60,120 bases of DNA, from the NCBI GenBank assembly GCA_963205315.1, contig CAUJIO010000037.1, positions 1 to 60,120 of the forward strand, written 5' to 3'. Made by a program: the position numbers and the translations under genes. Below are positions 39,236 to 48,838 of this stretch, in pieces. Under the pieces are notes generated by a model, which ran no database searches, was not told the origin of the DNA, and saw only the letters and a list, made by a program, of their open reading frames with translations. The stretch comes from Pseudomonadota bacterium. GTDB lineage: Bacteria > Pseudomonadota > Alphaproteobacteria > Rhizobiales > Aestuariivirgaceae. Position 1 is the first letter of the stretch, and each line of letters opens with the position of its first letter.

Positions 39236-40510
39236 ATGAACATCCAGACCCTCCCCACCCAGGCCGAGATTGACGCAGCGCTGGGGCTCGATACCCGCGG
39301 CCGCCGCCAGGTGTGGGTGCGGCGACTGATGTGGATGGGCCTCGCCGTGCTTCTGGTTGCCGGCGGCGTTTTCGCCTACGTCCAGACACAAAGCCAAACC
39401 AGCACCGTCAACTACCAGACGGTTCCCGCCAAGATCCAGAATCTGGTGGTGAAGGTGCAGGCCACCGGCAATGTGCAGCCGACGACGCAGGTCGATGTGT
39501 CGAGTGAACGCTCCGGCGTCATCCGCACCGTGAACGTGAAGGCCAACAGCCTGGTCAAGAAGGGCGACGTGCTGGCAGACCTCGACCCCGAGCGGTTGCA
39601 GGCGGAGCTCACCCGGATCGAGGCGTCGCTGATGGCGTCCGAGGCCAAACTGGCCGATGCCCGCGCCACGCTCGAGCAGACGCAACTCTCCTTCAGGCGG
39701 GCGGAGCGGCTGAGCAAGCAGGGCATTTCGGCGGTGCAGGATCTCGATACAGCGCGCGCCGCGCAGTCCCGCGCCGAGGCCGGCGTGATGGCAGCCGAGG
39801 CCGACATTGCCGTGGTCAAGGCTGAAATGGCGATGCAGGAAACCGACATCGCCAAAATGCGCATCCTGTCGCCGGTCAATGGCATCGTGCTCAAACGCGC
39901 CGCCGAGCCGGGGCAGACGGTGGCCTCGTCGCTGCAGGCGCCGGTGCTGTTCACGCTGGCCGAGGATCTGGCCCGCATGCAGCTCGAGGCCGATGTCGAC
40001 GAAGCAGACATCGGCGCGGTGAAAGCCGGCCAGCGGGCCAACTTTACCGTCGATGCCTATCCAGGAAAGAGCTTTCCGGCCATCATCGATTCCATCGAAT
40101 ATTCGCCAAAGGTCACCGACAATGTGGTGACCTACAAGGCTATCCTGACGGTCGATAACAGCGATCTGCTGCTCCGCCCCGGCATGACGGCGACGGCACA
40201 GATCGTCACGCAGGACATTGCGGACGCATTGACGGTGCCGAACGCGGCGCTGCGCTTCGAGCCACCGCGCCAGCAGGGTTCGCAAGGTTTCAGCATTACC
40301 TCGATTTTCATGCCTCGCATGCCGCGCTTCGAAAAATCCACCACGCCATCGGCTGACGGTGAGCGGACACTCTACATTCTCGAAGCCGGCGCACCGAAGG
40401 AGATCAAGGTGAAAATTGGCGTCAGCGATGGCGCATTCACTGAAATCGTATCCGGCGATCTCACTGCCGGGGCCAACGTCATTGTTTCGTCGAAGCAGGC
40501 ATCCAGGTGA
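39236..40510 (+). CDS. Periplasmic adaptor of a MacAB-type exporter (MacA-like)
   Basis: Membrane-fusion protein of 424 residues with one N-terminal transmembrane helix (about 31-50), a biotinyl-lipoyl half (VDVSSERSGVIRTVNVKANSLVKKGD), an alpha-hairpin coiled coil (about 115-200), the second lipoyl half (RILSPVNGIVLKRAAEPGQTV) and beta-barrel domains. It would link the MacB-like permease to an outer-membrane channel, which is not encoded here. It is coupled to the ATPase gene by GTGA. Confidence 0.93.
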   Translation: MNIQTLPTQAEIDAALGLDTRGRRQVWVRRLMWMGLAVLLVAGGVFAYVQTQSQTSTVNYQTVPAKIQNLVVKVQATGNVQPTTQVDVSSERSGVIRTVNVKANSLVKKGDVLADLDPERLQAELTRIEASLMASEAKLADARATLEQTQLSFRRAERLSKQGISAVQDLDTARAAQSRAEAGVMAAEADIAVVKAEMAMQETDIAKMRILSPVNGIVLKRAAEPGQTVASSLQAPVLFTLAEDLARMQLEADVDEADIGAVKAGQRANFTVDAYPGKSFPAIIDSIEYSPKVTDNVVTYKAILTVDNSDLLLRPGMTATAQIVTQDIADALTVPNAALRFEPPRQQGSQGFSITSIFMPRMPRFEKSTTPSADGERTLYILEAGAPKEIKVKIGVSDGAFTEIVSGDLTAGANVIVSSKQASR

Positions 40511-41211
40511 GCGAGCCCACGGCACTCGTCGAACTCAAGGGCATCGAGCGTCACTATGGCGAGGGCGGCGGACTGGTGCGGGCACTGGCCGGTGTCGATC
40601 TGGCCATCAATCGCGGCGAATTCATTGCCATCATGGGTCCGTCGGGTTCGGGCAAGTCGACGGTGATGAATATCATCGGTTGCCTCGACCGGCCATCGAG
40701 CGGCAGCTTTCGCTTTGCCGGAGTCGATGTCACTCCGTTGTCGCGCGACCAGCGGGCGCTGCTCAGGCGGAACTATCTCGGTTTCGTCTTCCAGGGCTTC
40801 AACCTGCTGAACCGCACCACCGCCATCGAGAACGTCGAGCTGCCGCTGATCTATCGCGGCATGCCGAAACGCGAGCGGCAGGAAAAGGCCGTGCGCGCCC
40901 TGCATCTCGTCGGCCTCAGCGGCCGGGAGCATCACACGCCGGGCGAGTTGTCGGGTGGCCAGCAGCAGCGCGTTGCCATCGCGCGCGCCATCGTCACCGA
41001 TCCCCTGCTGCTGCTCGCCGACGAGCCGACGGGGAATCTCGACACGGCGCGCAGCCACGAGATCATGGAACTGCTGATCGAGCTCAATGTCGAGCGCGGC
41101 ATTACCATCGTCATGGTCACCCATGAACCCGACATGGCAGCCTATGCGCACCGTTCCATCCGCTTTGTCGATGGGCTGATCGCTGCCGACGACGCGCGAA
41201 AGGCTGCCTGA
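40507..41211 (+). CDS. MacB-type ABC transporter ATP-binding protein
   Basis: The 234-residue ATPase starts at GTG 40507 inside the adaptor stop. Walker A GPSGSGKS (44-51), [35 protein letters not shown] and [13 protein letters not shown] are the LolD/MacB-class motifs. ATPase and permease are separate genes here, whereas E. coli MacB is one fused protein. It is followed by the permease with a one-base overlap. Confidence 0.95.
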   Translation: MSEPTALVELKGIERHYGEGGGLVRALAGVDLAINRGEFIAIMGPSGSGKSTVMNIIGCLDRPSSGSFRFAGVDVTPLSRDQRALLRRNYLGFVFQGFNLLNRTTAIENVELPLIYRGMPKRERQEKAVRALHLVGLSGREHHTPGELSGGQQQRVAIARAIVTDPLLLLADEPTGNLDTARSHEIMELLIELNVERGITIVMVTHEPDMAAYAHRSIRFVDGLIAADDARKAA

Positions 41212-42419
41212 TGCTTTGGGAAGCCATCAAGCTGGCGGCGATGTCGATCCGCCGCAACGCGCTGCGCTCGGTGCTCACGTTGCTTGGTATCGTCATCGGC
41301 GTCGGCGCCGTCATCGCCATGGTGACAATCGGCAGCGGCGCCTCGCAGCAGGTGCAGGAGAACCTGGCCAAGCTCGGCAGCAACATGCTGATCGTCAGGC
41401 CTGGGCAGAGCACCTTCGGTCCCGGCGGCAACAATGACTCGCGGGCCTTCGACGAGCGCGACTCCACGGCCCTCAAGGCAAATCTCAGCGGCGTGCGGGG
41501 TGTTGCGCCATCATCGCAACGCAATGCCAAGGTGGTCTTCGGCGCGCTCAACTACGACACCACCGTCACCGGCACGACGGCGGACTACTTCATCGTGCAG
41601 GACTGGACGCTGAAGGAGGGCCGCGTCTTCAGCGAAGGCGAAGAACGCTCGGGCACAACGGTTTGCGTCATCGGCTCCACCATCGCCACCGAACTTTTCG
41701 GCAAGGCCGACCCGCTGGGCGAGCGCCTGCGCATCGGCAATTTCGCCTGCGAGGTGATCGGCCTTCTCGAGTCGAAGGGCCAATCGGCCTTCGGCACGGA
41801 TCAGGATTCGATCGTGCTTCTGCCGCTGCGCACTTATCATCGCAGGCTTGCGGGCAACACGCGTGTTTCCTCGATCAACATCTCGGTGATGGAGGCCGCC
41901 GACATTCCGCGCGTGCAGCGCGATGCCGAGGATGTGCTGCGCGAGCGACGCCGCATCGCGCCGGGCGAGGAGGACAACTTCACGGTCCGCGACATGACGC
42001 AGATTGCCAACACCATGGCGGCGACGACGACGATCCTCACCGGACTTCTGGGCGCGGTTGCCGCTGTGTCGCTGCTGGTGGGCGGCATCGGCATCATGAA
42101 CATCATGCTGGTGTCGGTCACCGAACGCACCCGCGAGATCGGCATCAGGCTTGCCATCGGCGCGCTCGAACGTCAGGTGCTGACACAGTTCCTGGTGGAG
42201 TCGATCGTGCTTGCGTTGTTTGGCGGCATCATCGGCATCGTCACAGGGCTGGGCCTTGCCGCCATCGCCGCCCTGTTCATGGACATTCCCTTCAGCGCCG
42301 ACCCGCAGGTGATTGCGCTCGCCTTCATCGTCTCGGCGGTCATCGGCGTGATCTTCGGCTATTTTCCGGCGCGCCGCGCGGCGCGCCTCGATCCAATCGA
42401 GGCGCTCCGGCGCGAGTAG
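41211..42419 (+). CDS. MacB-like ABC transporter permease
   Basis: The 402-residue protein shows the MacB topology: one N-terminal transmembrane helix ([19 protein letters not shown]), a large periplasmic MacB_PCD domain, then three C-terminal helices (about 270-400) with [21 protein letters not shown], the FtsX-type motif. It acts as a mechanotransmission exporter of peptides, lipids or drugs with its two partner genes; the cargo is unknown. It ends three bases from the convergent transglycosylase gene. Confidence 0.94.
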   Translation: MLWEAIKLAAMSIRRNALRSVLTLLGIVIGVGAVIAMVTIGSGASQQVQENLAKLGSNMLIVRPGQSTFGPGGNNDSRAFDERDSTALKANLSGVRGVAPSSQRNAKVVFGALNYDTTVTGTTADYFIVQDWTLKEGRVFSEGEERSGTTVCVIGSTIATELFGKADPLGERLRIGNFACEVIGLLESKGQSAFGTDQDSIVLLPLRTYHRRLAGNTRVSSINISVMEAADIPRVQRDAEDVLRERRRIAPGEEDNFTVRDMTQIANTMAATTTILTGLLGAVAAVSLLVGGIGIMNIMLVSVTERTREIGIRLAIGALERQVLTQFLVESIVLALFGGIIGIVTGLGLAAIAALFMDIPFSADPQVIALAFIVSAVIGVIFGYFPARRAARLDPIEALRRE

Positions 42420-42422
42420 GCG

Positions 42423-43637
42423 TCAGCCCTGCTTGAGCTTCTGCAGGAACTCAACAGTCGGATAGGAATCGGCCGGCCAGCCCATCTTGATCTGTACGTC
42501 CTTGACGGCGGCACGCGTCGCCCTGCCCATCTTGCCGTCGACCTCGCCGACATCGTAGCCCTTGCCGACCAGGATGTTCTGCAGTTCGATGATCTGCTTG
42601 TAGGACAGCGCGTGGACCTCGGCATTGCCGGCGTAAAGCTTGCCGGCACCTGCAATGCGCGTGGCGAGATAGGCCGCGGTCGTCGAATAGACCAGCGACT
42701 CGTTCCACAGCAGATAGGCGGTGGTGAAATTGCCGTAGGCCAGGAAGGCCGGGCCGTCCTTGCCCATCGGCAGCAGCAGTGCGGCCGGGAACTTGTCGGC
42801 CTTGAACTTGCCCTTCACGCCCCACTTGGCCCATTGGGCACGCGGGTGCTGGATGGCGATGTCGGCCTGGTCCCAGGGCATGTCGTCGGGCACGCGCACT
42901 TCCTGCAGCCAGGGCTGGTTGGCCTGCCAGCCGTGCTTCACCAGAAGGGCGGCAGAGGAGGCCATGGCATCCGGAATCGAGCGCTTCAGATTGCGGTGCC
43001 CGTCACCGTCGAAGTCCACGGCCGTCTCGTTGTATTCCTTGGGCAAGAACTGGGTGTGGCCGATCTCCCCGGCCCAGGCGCCGCGCATGTCCTCCAGTTC
43101 GAGGTCGCCGCGGTCATATAGCGTCAGCGCGCCGACCAGCTGTTCGCGGAACTTGTCGGGGCGGCGGCAATCCCAGGCAAGCGTGGCGAGCGAGGGGATG
43201 GTGGCGAAATCACCCATGTTGGCGCCGAAATCGGTTTCCAGCGCCCAGAAGGCGATCATCACCGGACCGGGCACGCCATACTGCTGCTCGACAGCATCGA
43301 ACGTCGCCTTGTGCTTCTTCAACAGGGCGGCACCCTGCTTGATGCGGTAGTCGGAGACCATGCGGGCCTGAAACTCGAGGAAGCTCTGGGAGAAGACGCT
43401 CTGCGCACGGTCCTTCTTGATGATGGCGGGATCATATTCGACGCCATCAAGGGCCGAGAGGCCGCGCTCGCCGACGCCTTGGGCAGCTGCTTCCTTCTTG
43501 AAGGCCTTGATGAAACCGCCAAAGCCCTTGGCCGAATTGCCGCAATCCGCAGCCGCCGCCACCCCGGCCGTCGTCATCATTACGGTCACTGCCAGCGCCG
43601 CAAACCCGATCTTCCGCATCTTGATCTCCCGATTCAT
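42423..43637 (-). CDS. Lytic murein transglycosylase (MltB family, SLT_2 domain) with peptidoglycan-binding domain
   Basis: Cleaves peptidoglycan between MurNAc and GlcNAc. From ATG 43637 (GAGGGG upstream) the product has 404 residues: signal peptide (about 8-30), a catalytic domain with the active Glu134 in WALETDFGANMG, WAGEIGHTQFLPKEY and DGDGHRNL, and a C-terminal PG_binding_1 domain (IIELQNILVGKGYDVGEVDGK). The frame upstream is open but the signal peptide and ribosome binding site favour this start. Confidence 0.94.
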   Translation of the reverse strand: MNREIKMRKIGFAALAVTVMMTTAGVAAAADCGNSAKGFGGFIKAFKKEAAAQGVGERGLSALDGVEYDPAIIKKDRAQSVFSQSFLEFQARMVSDYRIKQGAALLKKHKATFDAVEQQYGVPGPVMIAFWALETDFGANMGDFATIPSLATLAWDCRRPDKFREQLVGALTLYDRGDLELEDMRGAWAGEIGHTQFLPKEYNETAVDFDGDGHRNLKRSIPDAMASSAALLVKHGWQANQPWLQEVRVPDDMPWDQADIAIQHPRAQWAKWGVKGKFKADKFPAALLLPMGKDGPAFLAYGNFTTAYLLWNESLVYSTTAAYLATRIAGAGKLYAGNAEVHALSYKQIIELQNILVGKGYDVGEVDGKMGRATRAAVKDVQIKMGWPADSYPTVEFLQKLKQG

Positions 43638-43801
43638 TGGTATTCCCCTCAAGCCTTTGCCGCTAAGGGCGCTCTTGGTCAAATTCATGGCCGCATCCGG
43701 CCGCAATCGCCCGGCGCCGGCTGTCCTTGCCTCGTGGTTAAAGGATTGCTAGCGATGCGTCACGTGCACATCTGAACGTCAAACATCGTGTATCTGCATC
43801 C

Positions 43802-44350
43802 ATGAGCCTCCCCGGCCCCGTTACCATTAATGACATGCTGCAGATGGCCGCCCAAGGCGACCGCGCAGCATTCCGGGCGCTCTATGCGAAAGCCGGGCCG
43901 AAGCTTTATGCCATCTGCCTGCGCATGATGCGAAGCCGCGACCAGGCTGACGATGTGTTTCAGGAGGCGATGGTGAAGGTGTGGGAACGCTCATGGCAAT
44001 TCGACCCGGCGAAGGGCGACGGCATGGCGTGGCTGGCGACGGTGACGCGGCACTGCGCCCTCGACCGGATGCGGCGGACGCCGAAGAACCATGTCACGCT
44101 GGATGACAGCGTCACGCGCGAGATCGAAATCGCCACGGCGGTCGAAATGCCTGCCGATCTGGCGGATGCAAGCGGCCTCATGCGCTGCCTCGATGGCCTG
44201 CGCGAGGATCATCGCAATGCCGTTGTGCTGGCCTATGTCAACGGGCTGACGCACGAAGAACTGGCGGAGCGGCTTGGCCGCCCGCTCGGCACCATCAAGA
44301 GCTGGGTGAAGCGCGGGCTGGAGCAATTGAAGGATTGCATGGAATCATGA
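43802..44350 (+). CDS. ECF-type RNA polymerase sigma factor
   Basis: The 182-residue protein has sigma region 2 (about 20-85, QADDVFQEAMVKVWERSW) and region 4 (about 125-175, LTHEELAERLGRPLGTIKSWVKRGL). The downstream gene, overlapping at ATGA, encodes its likely anti-sigma factor. The pair resembles SigK/RskA-type and RpoE/ChrR-type systems that respond to redox or oxidative cues. The 164-base upstream gap probably holds an autoregulated promoter, but I could not identify one. Confidence 0.93.
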   Translation: MSLPGPVTINDMLQMAAQGDRAAFRALYAKAGPKLYAICLRMMRSRDQADDVFQEAMVKVWERSWQFDPAKGDGMAWLATVTRHCALDRMRRTPKNHVTLDDSVTREIEIATAVEMPADLADASGLMRCLDGLREDHRNAVVLAYVNGLTHEELAERLGRPLGTIKSWVKRGLEQLKDCMES

Positions 44351-44886
44351 CGGACGAAGAACGCGCCAGTGCCTATGTGCTCGGTACACTTGATGCCAGC
44401 GAACGCGACCAGTGCGGGCGGCGCATTGTCGAGGATATCGGTTTTGCCGCACTGGTTACGGCCTGGGAAAACCGGCTGGCGCCGCTGGCGCTGGGTGCGG
44501 AGGCCGTGATCCCGGATCATCTGCTGCAGTCCATCGAGGCCCGGATCGATCAGTCCGCGGTGGAATTACCGGGTACTTTGACCCTCCGTGCCGGAGCGGG
44601 CGACTGGATCGACGTGTCCCCCGGCCTCAAGATCAAGATCATGAACCGCGTCGAGGCACTCAACCGCCAAACCTTCATGGCCTGGCTACAGCCGGGCGCC
44701 GAATATTCCGATCACGATCACGATCAGGACGAAGAAATCTACATGATCGAGGGCGATCTCATCATCGGCGAACTGGTGTTGAAGACCGGCGACTTCCACA
44801 TTGCGCGGGCCGGACGCCACCATCCGGTGCATCGCACGAAGACCGGCTGCCTTTGCCTCATCTCACAGGCGATCAGCCCGCTATAG
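44347..44886 (+). CDS. Cupin-containing anti-sigma factor (ChrR/RskA-like hybrid)
   Basis: The 179-residue soluble protein has an N-terminal helical part, EERASAYVLGTLDASERDQ (residues 4-22), like the sigma-binding start of RskA-type factors. A C-terminal cupin (about 80-175) follows with SDHDHDQDEEIYMIEGD and HHPVHRTKTGC as metal-ligand motifs, as in ChrR. The HxxxCxxC zinc motif of classic ChrR is absent and there is no membrane helix. It probably frees the ECF factor when the cupin metal site is modified (inference). Confidence 0.82.
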   Translation: MTDEERASAYVLGTLDASERDQCGRRIVEDIGFAALVTAWENRLAPLALGAEAVIPDHLLQSIEARIDQSAVELPGTLTLRAGAGDWIDVSPGLKIKIMNRVEALNRQTFMAWLQPGAEYSDHDHDQDEEIYMIEGDLIIGELVLKTGDFHIARAGRHHPVHRTKTGCLCLISQAISPL

Positions 44887-44899
44887 CCCACGGCAGACT

Positions 44900-45136
44900 T
44901 CAGGTCGTCGGCGTATCGCGGTCGCTGCAACGCTGGTAGGGGGCAATCGCCTCGGTCTCCGGTTCCGGCAGGGCGAGCGGCGCGGTTTCCGTCACAGAGG
45001 AATGCGGCAGCAGCATCGGCACGGCTTCAGGTTCCGGCAGAGCCAGCTGCGGCGTGGTGGTGGACATCATCTCGTCCGCCAGGGCCGGACCGGCCATCGC
45101 GACGGCCAATGCTGCGGCAAAAACCAGGCTCTTCAT
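44900..45136 (-). CDS. Small secreted protein with repeated LALPEPE motif
   Basis: A 78-residue product with a clear signal peptide (residues 1-20, cut near GPALA) and a ribosome binding site, GGGAG, 8 bases before ATG. The mature part of about 57 residues is Pro/Glu-rich and contains LALPEPE twice, about 22 residues apart, plus one Cys near the end. No known family is recognised. It faces the anti-sigma gene tail to tail (13 bases) and lies upstream of hisG on the same strand. Confidence 0.6.
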   Translation of the reverse strand: MKSLVFAAALAVAMAGPALADEMMSTTTPQLALPEPEAVPMLLPHSSVTETAPLALPEPETEAIAPYQRCSDRDTPTT

Positions 45137-45205
45137 GTCGTCATCTCCCTGTTCTCAATGCTTAACAGGAAGTTAACGCAATTCCTAAAATGGCGCAGCA
45201 GAAAA

Positions 45206-45895
45206 TCAGGTCATGGTTGATAAGGCGGCGACCAGCCTAGCGGTGCGCGGATCGTCGAGGATGGCGGCGCGGCCGGCCAGAACGGCCGTCGACTTCAGGA
45301 TCACGCCATCATCGAGAATCTTCAAGCTGTTGGCGGCGAGAGTCGAACCCGTCGTGGTGATGTCGACGATGATCTCGGCAATGCCGGCGGCCGGCGCTCC
45401 CTCGGTGGCACCGAGGCTTTCGACGATGCGATAGCCGGTCACACCCTTCTCCGCAAAGAAGCGCCTGGTGATGTTGTGATACTTGGTGGCAACGCGCAGC
45501 CGGCGGCCGTGGCGCTCGTAGAAGCTCTCGGCGATTTCGTCGAGGTCGGCCATGGTCGCCACATCGAGCCAGCATTCAGGCACTGCCACCACCACGTCCG
45601 CCGGGCCGAAGCCGAGCTTCACCAGCAGTTTCGTCGCGGCATTGTCGGGCGGAATCTTCTCGTGCAGCAGATCCTGCCCGGTGACGCCGAGATCGACCTT
45701 TCCGTCACGCAGGTTCTGGGCAATCTCGGAGGCGGAGAGGAAAGCAACCTCGACCCCCTCGATGCCCTTCAGCACACCGCGATAGCCGCGGTCGGCACCC
45801 AGGCGTTCGATCGAGAAACCAGCCCTGCCCAAGCATTCGGCGGTCGTCTCCATCAGGCGGCCCTTGGAGGGAATGGCGAGTGTCAGCGTCGTCAT
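45206..45895 (-). CDS. hisG: ATP phosphoribosyltransferase catalytic subunit (short form)
   Basis: First step of histidine synthesis: ATP plus PRPP gives phosphoribosyl-ATP. At 229 residues it is the short HisG, which lacks the C-terminal regulatory domain and needs HisZ; hisZ is directly upstream with a four-base overlap. Motifs include [14 protein letters not shown] at the start and [14 protein letters not shown] (PRPP loop). Confidence 0.96.
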   Translation of the reverse strand: MTTLTLAIPSKGRLMETTAECLGRAGFSIERLGADRGYRGVLKGIEGVEVAFLSASEIAQNLRDGKVDLGVTGQDLLHEKIPPDNAATKLLVKLGFGPADVVVAVPECWLDVATMADLDEIAESFYERHGRRLRVATKYHNITRRFFAEKGVTGYRIVESLGATEGAPAAGIAEIIVDITTTGSTLAANSLKILDDGVILKSTAVLAGRAAILDDPRTARLVAALSTMT

Positions 45896-47031
45896 GCCAG
45901 CACCGCCTTCAGCCGGTCGGTGTGTATTGCGCAGCCGACAGCAGGCACCGGAACCGGCGATCCCATGTCGGAGAGCAGATTGTCATAGCGGCCGCCACCG
46001 GCCACGGCGACGGGGCCATGCGCGGTGTCCGCCTCGATCTGGAAGGTGAAGCCGGTATAATATTCAAGCTCGCGGCCAAAGCCCGCCGTGAAGGTGAAGC
46101 GGCGCGGGTTGAGGCCCAGCTCCTCCATCTCGAACAGGCGCCTGGCATAGTAATCGCGCGCGGCGGCGAAGCGGGCGCCCCCGGCAATCTTGCCCAGTTC
46201 GGCATCGATGCCCGCCGCCTCGCCCGAAATGGCGAGATAGGCATTGAGGTGATCGGCCTTGGCGCGGCCGAGCGGCGTTTCGCGGCGGTCGGCGGCCTTG
46301 CCGGTCAAGCGGCTGGCGATCTCGCTCAGCTCGCGGCCACCCACAAGCGGAAGTTTGCGCGCATCGACCTCGGCCTCGACGAGCGCGAGCGCGTTGTCTC
46401 CGGCGATGCGGTCGATGAGGCCCGAGATCGAGGTGCGGCGCGAGGTGGCCCCGGCGCAGAAACTTTCAAGAAGATCACGAAAGGCCGGAGGCCGCCAGAA
46501 GTGATGCTGCAGGCGCTTGCGCCAGCGCTCCGGCATGTCGGTATCGGCCAGCAATCCGGCAAACAGGCCGAGGTCGCCGAAGGTGACACGGAATTTCGTC
46601 AGGCCCGCAGCTTCGAGCGCGCCGATGGTAAGCTTCAGCACGCGGGCTTCCGCCGCGATGCCTTCACGGGCGCCAAACCATTCGAGGCCCGCTTGCGTGA
46701 ACTCCTGGGGCGACAGCAATTCGTCGGGAAAGCGGAAGGCTGGACCAAGGTAGCAATAGCGCTGCTCGGCCGCGGGGTTTGCGGCATGGCTCAGGTGGTA
46801 GCGGCATGCAGGCACCGTCAAGTCGGGGCGCAGGCACATCTCTGCGCCGGACGGGTCGGTGAACACGAACGTCCGTGCACGGATGTCTTCGCCCGAGCGT
46901 TCGAGGAAGATGTCGGCGGGCTGGATGATGTCTGGCGCGATCTGATCGAAGCCGGCGCGTTCGAACACCGCCATCAGTGCAGCATTCTGGCGCTCGAGGG
47001 ATTCGCGTTCGCTGCGGGATTTACCGGCCAT
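45892..47031 (-). CDS. hisZ: ATP phosphoribosyltransferase regulatory subunit HisZ
   Basis: A 379-residue paralog of histidyl-tRNA synthetase that lacks aminoacylation and confers histidine feedback on HisG. It retains class II folds such as [17 protein letters not shown] (motif 2-like) and the C-terminal [20 protein letters not shown] 47031 is preferred; the in-frame extension to 47061 reads through repeat sequence. It lies between hisS and hisG. Confidence 0.94.
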   Translation of the reverse strand: MAGKSRSERESLERQNAALMAVFERAGFDQIAPDIIQPADIFLERSGEDIRARTFVFTDPSGAEMCLRPDLTVPACRYHLSHAANPAAEQRYCYLGPAFRFPDELLSPQEFTQAGLEWFGAREGIAAEARVLKLTIGALEAAGLTKFRVTFGDLGLFAGLLADTDMPERWRKRLQHHFWRPPAFRDLLESFCAGATSRRTSISGLIDRIAGDNALALVEAEVDARKLPLVGGRELSEIASRLTGKAADRRETPLGRAKADHLNAYLAISGEAAGIDAELGKIAGGARFAAARDYYARRLFEMEELGLNPRRFTFTAGFGRELEYYTGFTFQIEADTAHGPVAVAGGGRYDNLLSDMGSPVPVPAVGCAIHTDRLKAVLA

Positions 47032-47039
47032 GGAAGAAG

Positions 47040-47150
47040 CCCTCATCCGCCCTTCGGGCACCTTCTCCCACCTGCGGCGGGAGAAGGCATAAACATTGAA
47101 CCGCCTTCTCCCGTGCGAAGCATGGGAGAAGGTCCCGGCAGGGGGATGAA
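47040..47150. repeat. Mosaic palindromic intergenic repeat, copy 1 (hisS-hisZ gap)
   Basis: CCCTCATCCGCCC, GGGCACCTTCTCCC, a GGGAGAAGG hairpin arm, CCTTCTCCC, then GGGAGAAGGTCCCGGC and AGGGGGATGA occur in this order. The same order occurs in a second copy at 48711-48830. The size of about 110 bases and the nested palindromes resemble rhizobial RIME elements. Confidence 0.85.
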
Positions 47151-47160
47151 GTCCACCTTG

Positions 47161-48636
47161 TCACGATTGCGCCAGCGCCTTCTTCACCGCCGCCACCATC
47201 TCCGCTTGCGGCACCGAGAACTGCGCCAGGCGTTGCGAGGCATATTCCTCGCGGCTGGCGATGCCTTGGCTGAGTTCGGCCCCCAAGCGCAGGTCCTTGA
47301 TCTGCACTTCGCCTTTCGCCTTCTCGTCACCACCCTGAATGATGACCAGTGGTGCTCCCCGCTTGTCGGCGTATTTCATCTGCGCCTTCATGCCGGCGGT
47401 GCCGACATACATCTCAGCGCGGATGCCATTGGAGCGAAGCTCCTGCACCATGCGCCAGTAATCGCCCTGGGCGGCCTTGTCCATGACGAGGACAACGACG
47501 GGAGCGAGCGTTGCCGACTCTTCCGCCTTGCCGACCAGCTTCAAAGCCGAATAGAGACGCGACACACCAATCGAGAAGCCGGTGGCCGGGACCTGCTGGC
47601 CGGTGAAGCGCGCCACGAGATCGTCATAGCGCCCGCCGCCGCCGACCGAACCGAAGCGGACAGTGCGCCCCTCCTCATCCTTCGTCTCCATGAGAAGTTC
47701 GCATTCGAAGACGGCACCGGTGTAGTATTCGAGGCCGCGCACAACCGACGGATCGATCAAGATGCGATCCTGTCCGTAACCCGATTGCGAGGCGAGATCG
47801 GCGATCGCACGCAGTTCTGCGAGGCCGTCATTTGCGGTGTCGAGCCGAATAACGTTCTCAAGATTGGCGATGGTTTGTGCATTGTCCCCGTCGGAGCGTG
47901 CCGAGAGAAATGCGGCAATCGTTTCGATCGCCTTTGGGTCGAGTTCGGCTCCTTTGGTGAAGTCGCCGCTTTCATCCTTGCGGCCCTTGCCGAGAAGGGC
48001 ACGCACGCCATCAAGTCCAAGCCGATCCAGCTTGTCCATGGCACGCAACACGATGAGCCGCCTCTCGGGATCCGCATGCGCGTCGATACCCGCTGCGAGC
48101 AAGGCGGCGTCCATGGTCTTGCGGCTGTTCACCTTCATCACATACTGCCCGCGCTCCAGTCCCAGCGCTTCCATCGTGTCCGCCGCCATCATGCACACCT
48201 CGGCGTCGGCGGCGGGGGAGGCTGAACCCACCGTGTCGGCGTCGAACTGCATGAACTGGCGGAAGCGGCCGGGGCCGGGCTTCTCGTTGCGGAACACCCA
48301 GCCCTGGCGATAGCTGCGATAGGGCGTTGGAATCTTCTGGCTGTTCTCGGCCACGTAGCGGGCCAAGGGTGCTGTCAGGTCATAGCGCAGGCTCAGCCAC
48401 TGATCGTCGTCGTCCTGAAACGAGAAGACGCCGGCGTTGGGGCGGTCCTGATCGGGGAGGAACTTGCCGAGCGCATCGGTATATTCCACGAAGGGTTGTT
48501 CCACCGGCTCGAAGCCATATGACTCATAGACGCCCTGAATCTTCGCCAGCATGGCGCGGATGCCGCGGATCTCGTCCGGGCCGATGTCGCGGAAGCCCTT
48601 GGCGGCGCGGGCCTTCGGGCGATGGTCTTTGGTCAT
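47161..48636 (-). CDS. hisS: Histidyl-tRNA synthetase
   Basis: Class II synthetase of 491 residues. It has motif 2 ([13 protein letters not shown] and [24 protein letters not shown]), the histidine-A motif [12 protein letters not shown], motif 3 near [14 protein letters not shown], and a C-terminal anticodon-binding domain ([20 protein letters not shown]). Grouping with hisZ and hisG puts the functional enzyme next to its regulatory paralog. Confidence 0.96.
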   Translation of the reverse strand: MTKDHRPKARAAKGFRDIGPDEIRGIRAMLAKIQGVYESYGFEPVEQPFVEYTDALGKFLPDQDRPNAGVFSFQDDDDQWLSLRYDLTAPLARYVAENSQKIPTPYRSYRQGWVFRNEKPGPGRFRQFMQFDADTVGSASPAADAEVCMMAADTMEALGLERGQYVMKVNSRKTMDAALLAAGIDAHADPERRLIVLRAMDKLDRLGLDGVRALLGKGRKDESGDFTKGAELDPKAIETIAAFLSARSDGDNAQTIANLENVIRLDTANDGLAELRAIADLASQSGYGQDRILIDPSVVRGLEYYTGAVFECELLMETKDEEGRTVRFGSVGGGGRYDDLVARFTGQQVPATGFSIGVSRLYSALKLVGKAEESATLAPVVVLVMDKAAQGDYWRMVQELRSNGIRAEMYVGTAGMKAQMKYADKRGAPLVIIQGGDEKAKGEVQIKDLRLGAELSQGIASREEYASQRLAQFSVPQAEMVAAVKKALAQS

Positions 48637-48710
48637 CTCACAAACTCGCTGAATTTGCGAGGCTTCTAAAGGATGGGCCGGGCTGGGGCAACACGCGTCT
48701 ATCGCAAGAT

Positions 48711-48830
48711 GCCCTCATCCGCCCTCAGGGCACCTTCTCCCATCCTGCGGACGGGAGAAGGCACAAAAGGGTCAAGTGCCTTCTCCCGTGGCAACGCCAT
48801 GGGAGAAGGTCCCGGCAGGGGGATGAGGGC
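48711..48830. repeat. Mosaic palindromic intergenic repeat, copy 2 (FAH-hisS gap)
   Basis: The outer arms GCCCTCATCC and GGATGAGGGC are exact inverses, with inner GGGAGAAGG/CCTTCTCCC hairpins, making a 120-base palindromic mosaic related to the copy at 47040-47150. It lies between the end of the FAH gene and the hisS start, so it may serve as a transcript boundary. Confidence 0.85.
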
Positions 48831-48838
48831 CCTTGCCC

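Noticed and set aside
45880-48225. Open frame of 781 codons on the plus strand opposite hisG, hisZ and hisS
   Set aside because: It runs through three genes and the intergenic repeat on the other strand, with no domains or ribosome binding site.
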